A stretch of 64,000 nucleotides of DNA. Source: Duganella margarita. Lineage in GTDB: Bacteria; Pseudomonadota; Gammaproteobacteria; Burkholderiales; Burkholderiaceae_D. Shown here piece after piece: positions 42,540 to 51,003 of the stretch (within the stretch, counting starts at the first letter, position 1; every line of letters starts with the position of its first letter). The notes under the pieces were generated by a model. That model saw nothing but the letters and a program-made list of their open reading frames with translations. It did no database searches and was not told where the DNA came from. The stretch is from assembly GCF_009857535.1 (NCBI RefSeq), contig NZ_WWCS01000006.1, positions 62,001 to 126,000 of the forward strand. Reading direction: 5' to 3'. A program made the position numbers and the translations under genes.

Positions 42540-42742
42540 TGCAAGTATCGCGGCGCATGCTGGAGTTGATCCAGCTTGCGCTGCACCAGCTGATACCACG
42601 CCTGCGCCCAGCGCGCCGCCGCCTGCGACTCCTCCACAGTGCTTGCTGAAATCGTCCTGCGTACCGCCATCATCTGCCGGTGCATCGCATAGGCGGCGGG
42701 CGGAAATTTGCGTGGTTTGGTCATGTGGGGTTGCGTATCCAT
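42536..42742 (-). CDS. Small hypothetical protein
   Basis: A 68-residue candidate, unrecognised, basic at its start (MTKPRKFPPAAYAMHRQMM) with a Trp-containing helical C-terminus (AARWAQAWYQLVQRKLDQL). It converges on the Crp/Fnr gene with a 4-base overlap. A shorter version could begin at ATG 42724. No clear ribosome-binding site is seen, so it rests mainly on plausible amino-acid composition. Confidence 0.45.
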   Translation of the reverse strand: MDTQPHMTKPRKFPPAAYAMHRQMMAVRRTISASTVEESQAAARWAQAWYQLVQRKLDQLQHAPRYLH

Positions 42743-42896
42743 AGACTTTATTTTGCGCGCCCTCACTGGCTGCGGCTGTACGCTGTCTCACCTTGACGGC
42801 CACGCAATTTCTGCATAAAGAAGCTTGTTTAAATTCGTTTCCCGTTGCGTTGGCCCAATTTATACTCACTTTTGGGAGAACATCAAAAGGGTATAG

Positions 42897-45149
42897 ATGA
42901 GCAAGCGCACTTTTCTGGCAGTCGCCGCCTGGTCGGCCGGCGTCGCCATCGCCGCAGAGCCGGACGCGGACAAGATAGAAAAAGTCGAAGTTACCGCCAC
43001 GCGTTCCGCCACGGCGGTCGACGTGCAGCAGGTGCCGGCCGCCATTACCGTGATCAAGCCGGACAGCCTGACGCGCTACGGCCAGGGCAACCTGACCGAT
43101 ATCGCCAATCTGGTGCCGGTCATGTCGGTGCAGGAGCAGGGGCCGGGCGTCAACAACATCACCATGCGCGGCCTGGTAGTGCGCGGCATCGTGCCATCCG
43201 AGGTGCAGGATTCGTCGCTGGTGGCGGTGTATATCGACGATATGCCGGTGACGCTCAAATCCGGCAATCCGGACCTGAAGGTACTGGACCTGGAGCGCGT
43301 GGAAGTGCTGCAAGGGCCGCAAGGCACGCTGTTCGGCGCCGGCGCCATGGCTGGCGCGGTGCGGCAGATTACGCAAAAGCCGGAGCTGAACGATTTCTTT
43401 GGCACGGTGGAAGCGGTGGGATCGCAGACTTCCAGGTTTGGTGGAGCGAACCACAATCTGCGCGGCGCGGTCAACCTGCCGTTGAAGGATGATGTGGCGG
43501 CGCTGCGCCTGACCGCATATACCGGCAATGACTCCGGCTACATCCGCAACCAGTACAACGGCGCCATCACCAATGCGGTATCGACCAATCAGGGCAGGGC
43601 GGCCTTGCGCCTCAAGCCGTCGCGCGATCTGCTGATTGACGCCAGCGTCACTGCCTCCAATATCAAGGGCGGCATCAACGATGCCTACGCAGGCCTCGCG
43701 CCATACACCACCTTTGCGCTAATTCCGCAGACCAGCAACGATAAGCTGCAACTATATAACCTGGGCTTGAACTACGACTTCGGCGGCGCGCAGCTGGTGT
43801 CGTCCACGTCATATCTGCATCGCGATACGCTGTACGTGACATCGGCGCAGTATCCCGCTACCGCCTTCATCTTCGGCGGCAAAGATCCGCTGATGAAGGC
43901 TGCTTACACGATCGGCAATGCGGTCAAGGACTTCACGCAGGAATTCCGTCTGAGTTCCAAGGGCGATGGCCCATTCAAGTGGACCGCTGGCGCTTTCTTC
44001 GAGGCGGGCAAGCGCGATACCCGCCAGGATGAACCGACCGAAGGTTTTGATGCACGCTTCGCCGAGACGCACAACTTCCCCGGCTATAACTCGCAGGCCA
44101 ACGAACTGGCCTTCAATCCGAACGACTTCTTCTCGGGCCAGCAGAACACTAAGTCACGTCAGGCCGCGCTGTTTGCGGAAGGGACGTACACGGTGTGGGA
44201 TAAGCTGGACCTGACGGCCGGCCTGCGTCTGTTCCGCGGCACGCAGGATTTTGATTTGCGCTTCACCGGCTTGTTCGGCAATCTGGTTGGCGCTACCCCC
44301 ACTGCGCCGGTAGGGCAGCCAGAACTGAGCAACAGCAGCGCTACCTCGCGCGGCGGCAATCCGCGCTTTGCGGCGGCCTATCGTCTCGATCCGGATCACA
44401 CCTTGTACACGTCGGTGGGCAAGGGCTTCCGCTACGGCGGGAATAATCAGCCGGTGCCGTTCAACTTTTGCGGTATCAACGCGCCATCGACCTTTGCGCC
44501 GGACAGCTTGTGGAACTTCGAGGCCGGCACCAAGAACGCGCTCCTCGATCATCGCCTGACCTTTAACGCCAACGCCTACCTGATCGAATGGAAGGACGTG
44601 CAGGTGTTTAACAAGCTGCCGTGCACCTACTACTTCACGCAGAACGCCGGCAAGATCCGCAGCGAAGGGCTGGAGCTGGAGACGGCCTTCAAGATCACGC
44701 GTCGCGCCTCGGTGGGCTTGAGCGCCGCCTACAACCACGCTTACGCCACGCGCACCGTGGTGACGGGCATCGCCGCGCAGAATATCCCGGAAGGCAGCCG
44801 CGTGCCGTATGCGCCGCGTCTCGCCGCCACCGTCAATGCCAGCTACTACCTGCCGGTGAATGGCGTGGATGAATTGGGTTTTCTGGGAAGCTATTCGCAT
44901 CGCGGCAGCGCCTACACCAACTTCGCGGCGGCGCAGGGCAGCTATGAAGAGATTCCATCGTCGAATACGCTGAACGCCACGGTGACCTACAAGACCGGCG
45001 CCTATGAATTCGGCCTGTTCGGCACCAACCTGACCAACGGCGCCAAAGTCAGCGACGTGACGGCGAACACCATCGCCATCCAGCCGGGTAACCTGGTGTA
45101 CATGGTGCGTCCACGCACCGTGGGCCTGCGGGTCAAGGCGCGCTTCTGA
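42897..45149 (+). CDS. TonB-dependent receptor of the thiol-dioxygenase operon
   Basis: A 750-residue outer-membrane receptor. A signal peptide (about 1-19, ending GVAIAA) precedes a TonB-box-like segment and plug (KVEVTATRSATAVDVQQVP, MRGLVVRGIVP, VEVLQGPQGTLFGAGAMAGAVRQIT). The barrel ends in VGLRVKARF with terminal Phe, and its layout resembles FecA/FyuA-like siderophore or small-organic receptors. AAGGG lies 7-11 bases before the ATG, and TATACT at 42861-42866 is a candidate -10. Its TGA overlaps the ATG of the desaturase gene, so it heads a coupled operon. The ligand is not known. Confidence 0.94.
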   Translation: MSKRTFLAVAAWSAGVAIAAEPDADKIEKVEVTATRSATAVDVQQVPAAITVIKPDSLTRYGQGNLTDIANLVPVMSVQEQGPGVNNITMRGLVVRGIVPSEVQDSSLVAVYIDDMPVTLKSGNPDLKVLDLERVEVLQGPQGTLFGAGAMAGAVRQITQKPELNDFFGTVEAVGSQTSRFGGANHNLRGAVNLPLKDDVAALRLTAYTGNDSGYIRNQYNGAITNAVSTNQGRAALRLKPSRDLLIDASVTASNIKGGINDAYAGLAPYTTFALIPQTSNDKLQLYNLGLNYDFGGAQLVSSTSYLHRDTLYVTSAQYPATAFIFGGKDPLMKAAYTIGNAVKDFTQEFRLSSKGDGPFKWTAGAFFEAGKRDTRQDEPTEGFDARFAETHNFPGYNSQANELAFNPNDFFSGQQNTKSRQAALFAEGTYTVWDKLDLTAGLRLFRGTQDFDLRFTGLFGNLVGATPTAPVGQPELSNSSATSRGGNPRFAAAYRLDPDHTLYTSVGKGFRYGGNNQPVPFNFCGINAPSTFAPDSLWNFEAGTKNALLDHRLTFNANAYLIEWKDVQVFNKLPCTYYFTQNAGKIRSEGLELETAFKITRRASVGLSAAYNHAYATRTVVTGIAAQNIPEGSRVPYAPRLAATVNASYYLPVNGVDELGFLGSYSHRGSAYTNFAAAQGSYEEIPSSNTLNATVTYKTGAYEFGLFGTNLTNGAKVSDVTANTIAIQPGNLVYMVRPRTVGLRVKARF

Positions 45150-46093
45150 TGCAAGCCTGGATCGACGCCACCCAGCAGCACGAGGTCACGACCGAACGCC
45201 GGCGCCCGTTGTGGCGCGGCGAGTGGCCGACCTGGCTGCTGATTGTGGTGATCCATGGCGGCTGGCTGTCCACGCTGGCGTTTTGGCAGGTGCTGGGCAC
45301 AGCGCCAGCGACTCTGCTGATGGTCTGGTGGTGCGCATGGTATATGTCGCTTCAACATGAGCTGATTCATGGCCATCCTACGCGCTGGCCAAGGATCAAT
45401 CGGCTGTTTGGCTATCTGCCGCTGGCGGTGTGGTATCCGTATGAGATTTACCGCGAAAGTCATCTGCGGCATCACGATGACTTCAACCTGACCATGCCGG
45501 CGCTGGATGCGGAGAGTACCTATGTATCGCCTGCCGAGTGGTCGGCCATGAGCCGTCCGCGACGCGCGCTGCATTGGCTGAACAAGACCTTCTGGGGCAG
45601 GATCGCGGTCGGCCCGGCACTGGCGATCGCTGGCACCTTGAGCGCTGCCGTCCGTCGTATCGCCCGGGGCGATTGGAGCGACGCGGGCGTCTGGCTGCGG
45701 CATCTGGTCATGCTGGCTGGCTTGCTGTGGTGGGTGCAGGCGGCGTTTGGCGTATCGGCGATATGGTATGTGGTGGCGATTTCCTATCCGGCGCAGTCGC
45801 TGGCCATGATCCGGTCTTACTATGAACACCGGCCGGCGGAAGACCATAAGCAGCGCATCGTGCTGAATGACGCGGGCCTGGTGTTCCGTGTCCTGTTCCT
45901 GAATAATAATCTGCACCTGGTGCACCATGACTTGCCGTCGCTGCCGTGGTACCTGCTGCCGCGCGTGTATGGTGCGCGCCGCTCGGCTTATAATGCCCGC
46001 AGCGGCGGCTTCCAGATCAATGGGTATGGAGAGCTGATGCGCCGCTATGGATTCCGTCCCATCGACGCACCTGTACACCCTCGCATGCCATGA
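45149..46093 (+). CDS. Fatty-acid-desaturase-like membrane di-iron enzyme
   Basis: A 314-residue inner-membrane protein with the three histidine boxes of the membrane desaturase/hydroxylase superfamily: HELIHGH (about 71-77), HLRHH (about 106-110) and HLVHH near the C-terminus. Hydrophobic segments surround the boxes (LLIVVIHGGWLSTLAFW, LLMVWWCAWYMSL and others). These enzymes use di-iron and oxygen to desaturate or hydroxylate lipids or small molecules. Translation is coupled at both ends (TGATG with the receptor, ATGA with the next gene). Its operon with a receptor and thiol dioxygenase makes a small-molecule substrate at least as likely as a fatty acid. Confidence 0.88.
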   Translation: MQAWIDATQQHEVTTERRRPLWRGEWPTWLLIVVIHGGWLSTLAFWQVLGTAPATLLMVWWCAWYMSLQHELIHGHPTRWPRINRLFGYLPLAVWYPYEIYRESHLRHHDDFNLTMPALDAESTYVSPAEWSAMSRPRRALHWLNKTFWGRIAVGPALAIAGTLSAAVRRIARGDWSDAGVWLRHLVMLAGLLWWVQAAFGVSAIWYVVAISYPAQSLAMIRSYYEHRPAEDHKQRIVLNDAGLVFRVLFLNNNLHLVHHDLPSLPWYLLPRVYGARRSAYNARSGGFQINGYGELMRRYGFRPIDAPVHPRMP

Positions 46094-46881
46094 ACTGGAA
46101 AGTAGCGCTGCCGATGTATAACGTCTCTCCGCGATTGCAGCGGGACTATGAAGCGTTTGCCGCGTCGCTGCTGGCGCAAGCCGAGGTGCAGGAAGCTGTG
46201 ACGCTGCTGCCTTCTCCTGAGCTGCCGGCGTTGTGGCATCGCGAGGATGTGCTGTTGACGCAGACTTGCGGCTATCCCTACATAAAATCCTTGCGCGACA
46301 AGGTCTCGCTGCTTGCCACGCCGTGTTTTGACTTTGACGGCTGCGAAGGCAGCGACTATTCAAGCGTGATCATCACGCGCGCCGGCGAGGTGCACGCACT
46401 AGCCGATGCGCGGGGCCTGATCGCAGCGGCCAACGATCCACATTCCAACAGCGGCATGAATGTGCTGCGGCACGCGGTATCGCTGCTGGCCACCAAGGGG
46501 CGTTTCTTCGGCGAGGTGAAATGGAGCGGCAGCCATGCGGCCAGCCTGCGCATGGTGCGCGACGGCGAGGCGGATATTGCGGCCATCGATTGCGTCACCT
46601 ACGGCTATTTGAAGGAAGAGTCTCCAGAGAGCCTGCACGGCACGGATGTCTTGCAATACACGGCGCAGACGCCCGGCCTGCCGCTGGTGGTGGCGCGCAG
46701 TGTGCCGGAGCCGTTGCAGCGCCGCTTGCGCGACGCCTTGCTGTCGCCCGGCGCGAAGCTGCGCGGGCATATGGAAGCCTTGCATATCCGCGAATTCCAA
46801 CACATCGATGACGCCAAGTATGAACGCATACTGCGCCTGGAAGCCGTCGCACTCGCAGTCGGCTATCCGGCATTGCTTTAA
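46090..46881 (+). CDS. PhnD/SsuA-like substrate-binding protein without a signal peptide
   Basis: A 263-residue protein of the PhnD/transferrin-like periplasmic-binding fold. WKVALPMYNVSPRLQRDYEAF at the start, LLTQTCGYPYIKSL, AANDPHSNSGMNVLRHAV and GEADIAAIDCVTYGYL match the phosphonate-binding pattern. It begins directly at the first strand with no export signal, so it should stay in the cytoplasm. No ABC permease or ATPase is adjacent. A cytoplasmic binding or enzyme-like role is therefore more likely than import. It is translationally coupled to the desaturase gene (ATGA), and 134 bases separate it from the thiol-dioxygenase gene. Confidence 0.87.
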   Translation: MNWKVALPMYNVSPRLQRDYEAFAASLLAQAEVQEAVTLLPSPELPALWHREDVLLTQTCGYPYIKSLRDKVSLLATPCFDFDGCEGSDYSSVIITRAGEVHALADARGLIAAANDPHSNSGMNVLRHAVSLLATKGRFFGEVKWSGSHAASLRMVRDGEADIAAIDCVTYGYLKEESPESLHGTDVLQYTAQTPGLPLVVARSVPEPLQRRLRDALLSPGAKLRGHMEALHIREFQHIDDAKYERILRLEAVALAVGYPALL

Positions 46882-47015
46882 GGACGGCGCTCATGAGAGA
46901 GCGGTGCTCCATTGGAAAATATGAACACCATACCTCACGTGGTAATCTGGGTCTGGACGTGCCGGAAAACCTCAGCACCGCCGCACGCCGCCGGGCTGCG
47001 TAAGGAGGAAGCAAG

Positions 47016-49163
47016 ATGAGCGAAGTATTACAATCCGATCTGCCGCTGCGGCTACGGCATTTCGTCAGTCAGCTGGAAGCCGTGATCGGCCAGGATGAAG
47101 CGCAGATTGTCGAGCAGGGCTCGGCGGCACTGCGCGAGCTGATTGCCCATGACGACTGGCTGCCGCCGGAAGCCGCTGCGCCGCATCCGCAGTTCTATCG
47201 GCATTACCTGCTGTACCGCGATCCTGCCGCGCGGTTTTCGGTGGTCAGCTTTGTCTGGGGACCGGGCCAGTCAACACCGATACATGATCACACCGTATGG
47301 GGCTTGATAGGACTGCTGCGCGGCGCCGAGATTTCGCACGACTTCCGCCGCCATGAGGACGGCACGCTGGAACGACACGGCGAGCCGCAGCGGCTGGAAG
47401 CCGGTACCGTGGTTGCGGTTTCGCCGACCTTGGGCGATATCCACCAGGTCTACAACGCCTACAGCGACCGTGTGTCGGTCGGCATCCACGTGTACGGTGC
47501 GGATATCGGCGAGGTGGATCGCCATGTGTTCACGCTGGATGGCCAGGTCAAGCCATTCCGCTCTGGCTACACGCCACAGATTCCGTTGCGCAGCTACCAG
47601 CAGGTGCGGGCGGAGTTGCTTGCGGGCCGCGAGATCGCACTGCTGGATGTGCGCGAAGAAGATCCGCACGCGCAGGAGCATCCGCTGTTCGCCGCCAACT
47701 TCCCTTACGGCCGCATAGAAATCGACGCCTACACCAAGCTGCCGCGCCGCGATGTGCCGATTGTGGTACTGGACGATGGCGAAGCCCTGGCGCTGCCGTC
47801 CGCGCTGCGGCTGCACCAGCTGGGCTACACCAATTTGACGCTGCTGGACGGCGGCATCGCGGGCTGGCGCGCAGCCGGCGGAGAACTGTTCCGCGATGTG
47901 AATGTGCCGAGCAAATCCTTTGGCGAGCTGGTGGAGCATGAGCGGCACACGCCGTCGCTGTCCGCGCCGGAGGTGAAAGCGCTGATCGACCAAGGGGAGA
48001 ACATCGTTATCCTCGACGCGCGCCGCTACGACGAATACCAGACCATGAGCATCCCCGGCAGCATCAGCGTGCCGGGGGCGGAGCTGGCCTTGCGCGCGCG
48101 CGAGCTGGCGCCCGATCCTTCCACCCGCATCATCGTCAATTGCGCCGGACGCACGCGCAGCATCATCGGCACGCAGTCGCTGATTAACGCCGGCGTGCCG
48201 AATCCGGTGTCCGCGCTGCGCAACGGCACCATCGGCTGGACGCTGGCGCAGCAGCAGCTGGAACACGGCCAGTCGCGCAGCTATCCGTCGGCGGCAGAGG
48301 CCAACCGGCAGACGGCTGCGCAAGATGCGCGCGCGCTGGCCGACCGCGCCGGCGTCCCGCGGCTGAATCGCGCGCAACTGGCAGACCTGCATGCGGACCG
48401 CGCGCGCACCAACTACTTCTTCGATGTGCGCAGCCCTGGCGAATACGGCGACGGCAGGCTGCCGCACTTCCGCAATGCGCCGGGCGGGCAGCTGGTGCAG
48501 GAAACCGAGCAATTTGCGCCGGTACGCGGCGCGCGCATCGTGCTGGCCGATAGCGACGGCGTGCGCGCCAACCTCACCGCGCACTGGCTCAAGCAGATGA
48601 ACAACGACGTGTACGTGGTCGACGGCCTGCTGCCGGCTGACTTCAGCGTCGCCGGCGCGTGGCAGGACGAGCTGCCGCCGCATCCGCCGGTGGAGGAGGT
48701 CAGCGCCGAGACGCTGGCCAAGTGGCTCGATACTGCACCGCAGCAGGTGGCGATACTGGACTTTACCTCCGGCGTCAACTACCAGAAGCGCCATATTCCC
48801 GGCGCCTGGTTCGCGCTACGCTCCCAGTTGGCTGCGGCGCTGGCCCAGCTGCCCGATGATGTGCAGCGCTACGTGCTCACCTGCGGCAGCAGCGTGCTGG
48901 CGCGCTATGTCGCCGCCGACCTGAAAGCGCTGACCAAGCTGCCGGTGCTGGTGCTGACTGGCGGTACGGCCGCATGGCTGGCCGCCGGCAAGCCGGTGGA
49001 GGCGGGCGCCACGCGACTGGCGTCGCCGCTGATCGACCGCTATCGCCGTCCTTACGAGGGCACGGACAATCGCGCGGAGGCCATGCAAGCCTACCTCGAT
49101 TGGGAGTTTGGCCTGGTGGCGCAACTGGGCAGGGATGGTACACATGGCTTTAAAGTGATCTGA
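47016..49163 (+). CDS. Thiol (cysteine-type) dioxygenase fused to four rhodanese domains
   Basis: A 715-residue fusion. Residues 1-185 form a cupin thiol dioxygenase with three iron-binding His (His90 and His92 in PIHDHTVWG, His143 in GDIHQVYN), which would oxidise cysteine or another thiol to a sulfinate. Four rhodanese-like domains follow, at about 188-292, 314-412, 450-545 and 560-660. Only the second (VNCAGRTRS, Cys376) and the fourth (LTCGSSV, Cys623) keep the catalytic Cys; the first and third have Asp and Ser there. Rhodaneses carry sulfur as a persulfide. AAGGAGG precedes the ATG. The preceding 134 bases show no recognised riboswitch or terminator, so it is probably the operon's last gene. 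Confidence 0.9.
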   Translation: MSEVLQSDLPLRLRHFVSQLEAVIGQDEAQIVEQGSAALRELIAHDDWLPPEAAAPHPQFYRHYLLYRDPAARFSVVSFVWGPGQSTPIHDHTVWGLIGLLRGAEISHDFRRHEDGTLERHGEPQRLEAGTVVAVSPTLGDIHQVYNAYSDRVSVGIHVYGADIGEVDRHVFTLDGQVKPFRSGYTPQIPLRSYQQVRAELLAGREIALLDVREEDPHAQEHPLFAANFPYGRIEIDAYTKLPRRDVPIVVLDDGEALALPSALRLHQLGYTNLTLLDGGIAGWRAAGGELFRDVNVPSKSFGELVEHERHTPSLSAPEVKALIDQGENIVILDARRYDEYQTMSIPGSISVPGAELALRARELAPDPSTRIIVNCAGRTRSIIGTQSLINAGVPNPVSALRNGTIGWTLAQQQLEHGQSRSYPSAAEANRQTAAQDARALADRAGVPRLNRAQLADLHADRARTNYFFDVRSPGEYGDGRLPHFRNAPGGQLVQETEQFAPVRGARIVLADSDGVRANLTAHWLKQMNNDVYVVDGLLPADFSVAGAWQDELPPHPPVEEVSAETLAKWLDTAPQQVAILDFTSGVNYQKRHIPGAWFALRSQLAAALAQLPDDVQRYVLTCGSSVLARYVAADLKALTKLPVLVLTGGTAAWLAAGKPVEAGATRLASPLIDRYRRPYEGTDNRAEAMQAYLDWEFGLVAQLGRDGTHGFKVI

Positions 49164-49240
49164 GTTTCAATTGTTTCATTGCAATTTAAGTTGCAATGCA
49201 GCATAATTTTCTCATGATACCTGTTTAACTGGCTTGGGAA

Positions 49241-50929
49241 ATGGCAATGACAATTACGAAGCGTTTGATATTGACCCTGTCGCTGGCTTTGGCGGCGCTG
49301 ATTTTTGTCGGCGTCGCCGGCCTGACGCAACTGTCCAAGGCGCAGCAGCGGCTGGACATGGTGCAGACCCGCTTGATTCCCAGTATCGCCAGCCTGAATC
49401 TGGCCAAGGGCTACATGGCCGACACGCGTCTGGCCGGTTACCGGCTGTCGGTGTTCTCCAACCTGGCCGACAAGACCGCGCTGGATAAAGCCTACAACGA
49501 CGCCCACGCCAAGTTTGATGAAGTGATGGCGACCTACGAAAAAGAGCGCATCTTCGACGACACCGATCGCAAGATGCTGGACGCCGACAAGGCGGCAATG
49601 GCGGCTTACCGCCAGGCGCTGGTGCCTTTCCTGAACGGTGCGCATGCGGGCGACATGGATGCGGTGCGCGCCACGCTGCAAGCCGGCACGCCGCTGGCCA
49701 CGTCGGCCGGCGCGCTGAAAAAAGCGTTCGATGACCATATCGCCTACAACAACAAGCTGAGTGACGATGTGCGCGCCGAGAGCGTCACGGCGTACGGCTT
49801 CGCCTTCCGCCTGCTGGTGACCGTGATCGTGCTGGCGGTGATTGTGACCGGCGCGCTGGCGTGGCAGCTGTACGGAATCATCCGCAGCAGCCTGGCCTCG
49901 ATCCGCGGCACGCTGGAAGATGTGAGCCAGTCGCTGGACCTGACCAAACAAATCCGCGTCGAACGGATGGACGAAATTGGCCATACGGCGGTGGCGTTCA
50001 ACAAGCTGCTGGAGCAGATTGCGGGCGTGATCGACACGGTGCGCGCATCGACCAGCGCAGTGGGCGCGGCTTCGCAGCAGATCGCCTCGGGCACCGGCGA
50101 CCTGTCGCAGCGCACCTCGTCGCAGGCGGCGGCGCTGGAAGAGACGGCGGCCAGCATGGAACAGTTGACGTCGACCGTCGGCCAGAATGCGGACAACGCG
50201 CGTCAGGCCAATCAGCTGGCGCGGTCGGCGTCGGAAGTGGCGACGCAGGGCGGCGCGGTGGTCGAGCAGGTGGTGGTGACCATGGGCTCCATTAACGAAT
50301 CGTCGCGCAAGATCGTGGACATTATTTCGGTGATTGATGGTATCGCTTTCCAGACCAATATCCTGGCGCTGAATGCGGCGGTAGAAGCGGCGCGCGCCGG
50401 AGAGCAGGGACGTGGCTTTGCGGTGGTCGCCACCGAAGTGCGCAATCTGGCGCAACGCTCGGCGGCTGCGGCCAAGGAGATCAAGGCCCTGATTGATGAT
50501 TCGGTCGACAAGGTCGGCTCGGGCACCAAGCTGGTGGAGCAGGCCGGATCGACGATGCACGAAGTGGTGGCCAGCATCAAGCAGGTGACCGACATCGTCG
50601 GCGAAATCAGCGCCGCCACGCAGGAGCAGAACGACGGCATCTCGCAAGTGCACCGCGCGGTGACGGAGATGGACCAGACCACGCAGCAGAACGCGGCGCT
50701 GGTCGAGCAGACCGCGGCTGCGGCGGCCACGCTGCGCGATCAGGCCGACAAGCTGGAAGAGGTGGTGAGTGTGTTCCGCATCAACAGCTCGTACGCGCCA
50801 CCGGCCAGGCGAACTGTCGCCACGGTGACGTCGCTGCCGAAAGCACCGCGCGCCAAGCCAGCGCCCAAGCCGGCACCGCAAAAACTGAAAGCTGCCGCCG
50901 CGTCGAGCAACGAGTGGGAAGAATTTTAA
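49241..50929 (+). CDS. Methyl-accepting chemotaxis protein
   Basis: A 562-residue chemoreceptor: a first transmembrane helix (about 10-31), a periplasmic four-helix-bundle sensor (about 35-185), a second helix (about 187-210), HAMP, and the cytoplasmic signalling coiled coil. Its tip contains IDGIAFQTNILALNAAVEAA. The C-terminus ends in EWEEF, matching the pentapeptide tether for the adaptation enzymes CheR and CheB. ATG 49247 is an alternative start with better spacing to GGGAA. It is 77 bases downstream of the thiol-dioxygenase operon and could sense a related ligand, but there is no direct evidence. Confidence 0.95.
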   Translation: MAMTITKRLILTLSLALAALIFVGVAGLTQLSKAQQRLDMVQTRLIPSIASLNLAKGYMADTRLAGYRLSVFSNLADKTALDKAYNDAHAKFDEVMATYEKERIFDDTDRKMLDADKAAMAAYRQALVPFLNGAHAGDMDAVRATLQAGTPLATSAGALKKAFDDHIAYNNKLSDDVRAESVTAYGFAFRLLVTVIVLAVIVTGALAWQLYGIIRSSLASIRGTLEDVSQSLDLTKQIRVERMDEIGHTAVAFNKLLEQIAGVIDTVRASTSAVGAASQQIASGTGDLSQRTSSQAAALEETAASMEQLTSTVGQNADNARQANQLARSASEVATQGGAVVEQVVVTMGSINESSRKIVDIISVIDGIAFQTNILALNAAVEAARAGEQGRGFAVVATEVRNLAQRSAAAAKEIKALIDDSVDKVGSGTKLVEQAGSTMHEVVASIKQVTDIVGEISAATQEQNDGISQVHRAVTEMDQTTQQNAALVEQTAAAAATLRDQADKLEEVVSVFRINSSYAPPARRTVATVTSLPKAPRAKPAPKPAPQKLKAAAASSNEWEEF

Positions 50930-50961
50930 GCAGACGCTTTTCAGAGTGAATGCGTGACGAC

Positions 50962-50983
50962 AGGGCCAGATTTTCTTGGCCCT
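50962..50983. terminator. Hairpin between convergent chemoreceptor and kinase genes
   Basis: AGGGCCA-GATTTTCT-TGGCCCT forms a 7-base GC-rich stem with an 8-base loop, about 30 bases after the chemoreceptor stop and 20 before the convergent kinase stop. It could act on both strands. No clean T-run follows, so a terminator role is probable but not certain. Confidence 0.5.
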
Positions 50984-51003
50984 AGTGATGAGCCGCCTAA
51001 CGT

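Noticed and set aside
46882..47015. Possible riboswitch before the thiol-dioxygenase gene
   Set aside because: The 134-base spacer contains some GC-rich complementarity near the end but no conserved riboswitch core that I recognise and no clear terminator alternative.
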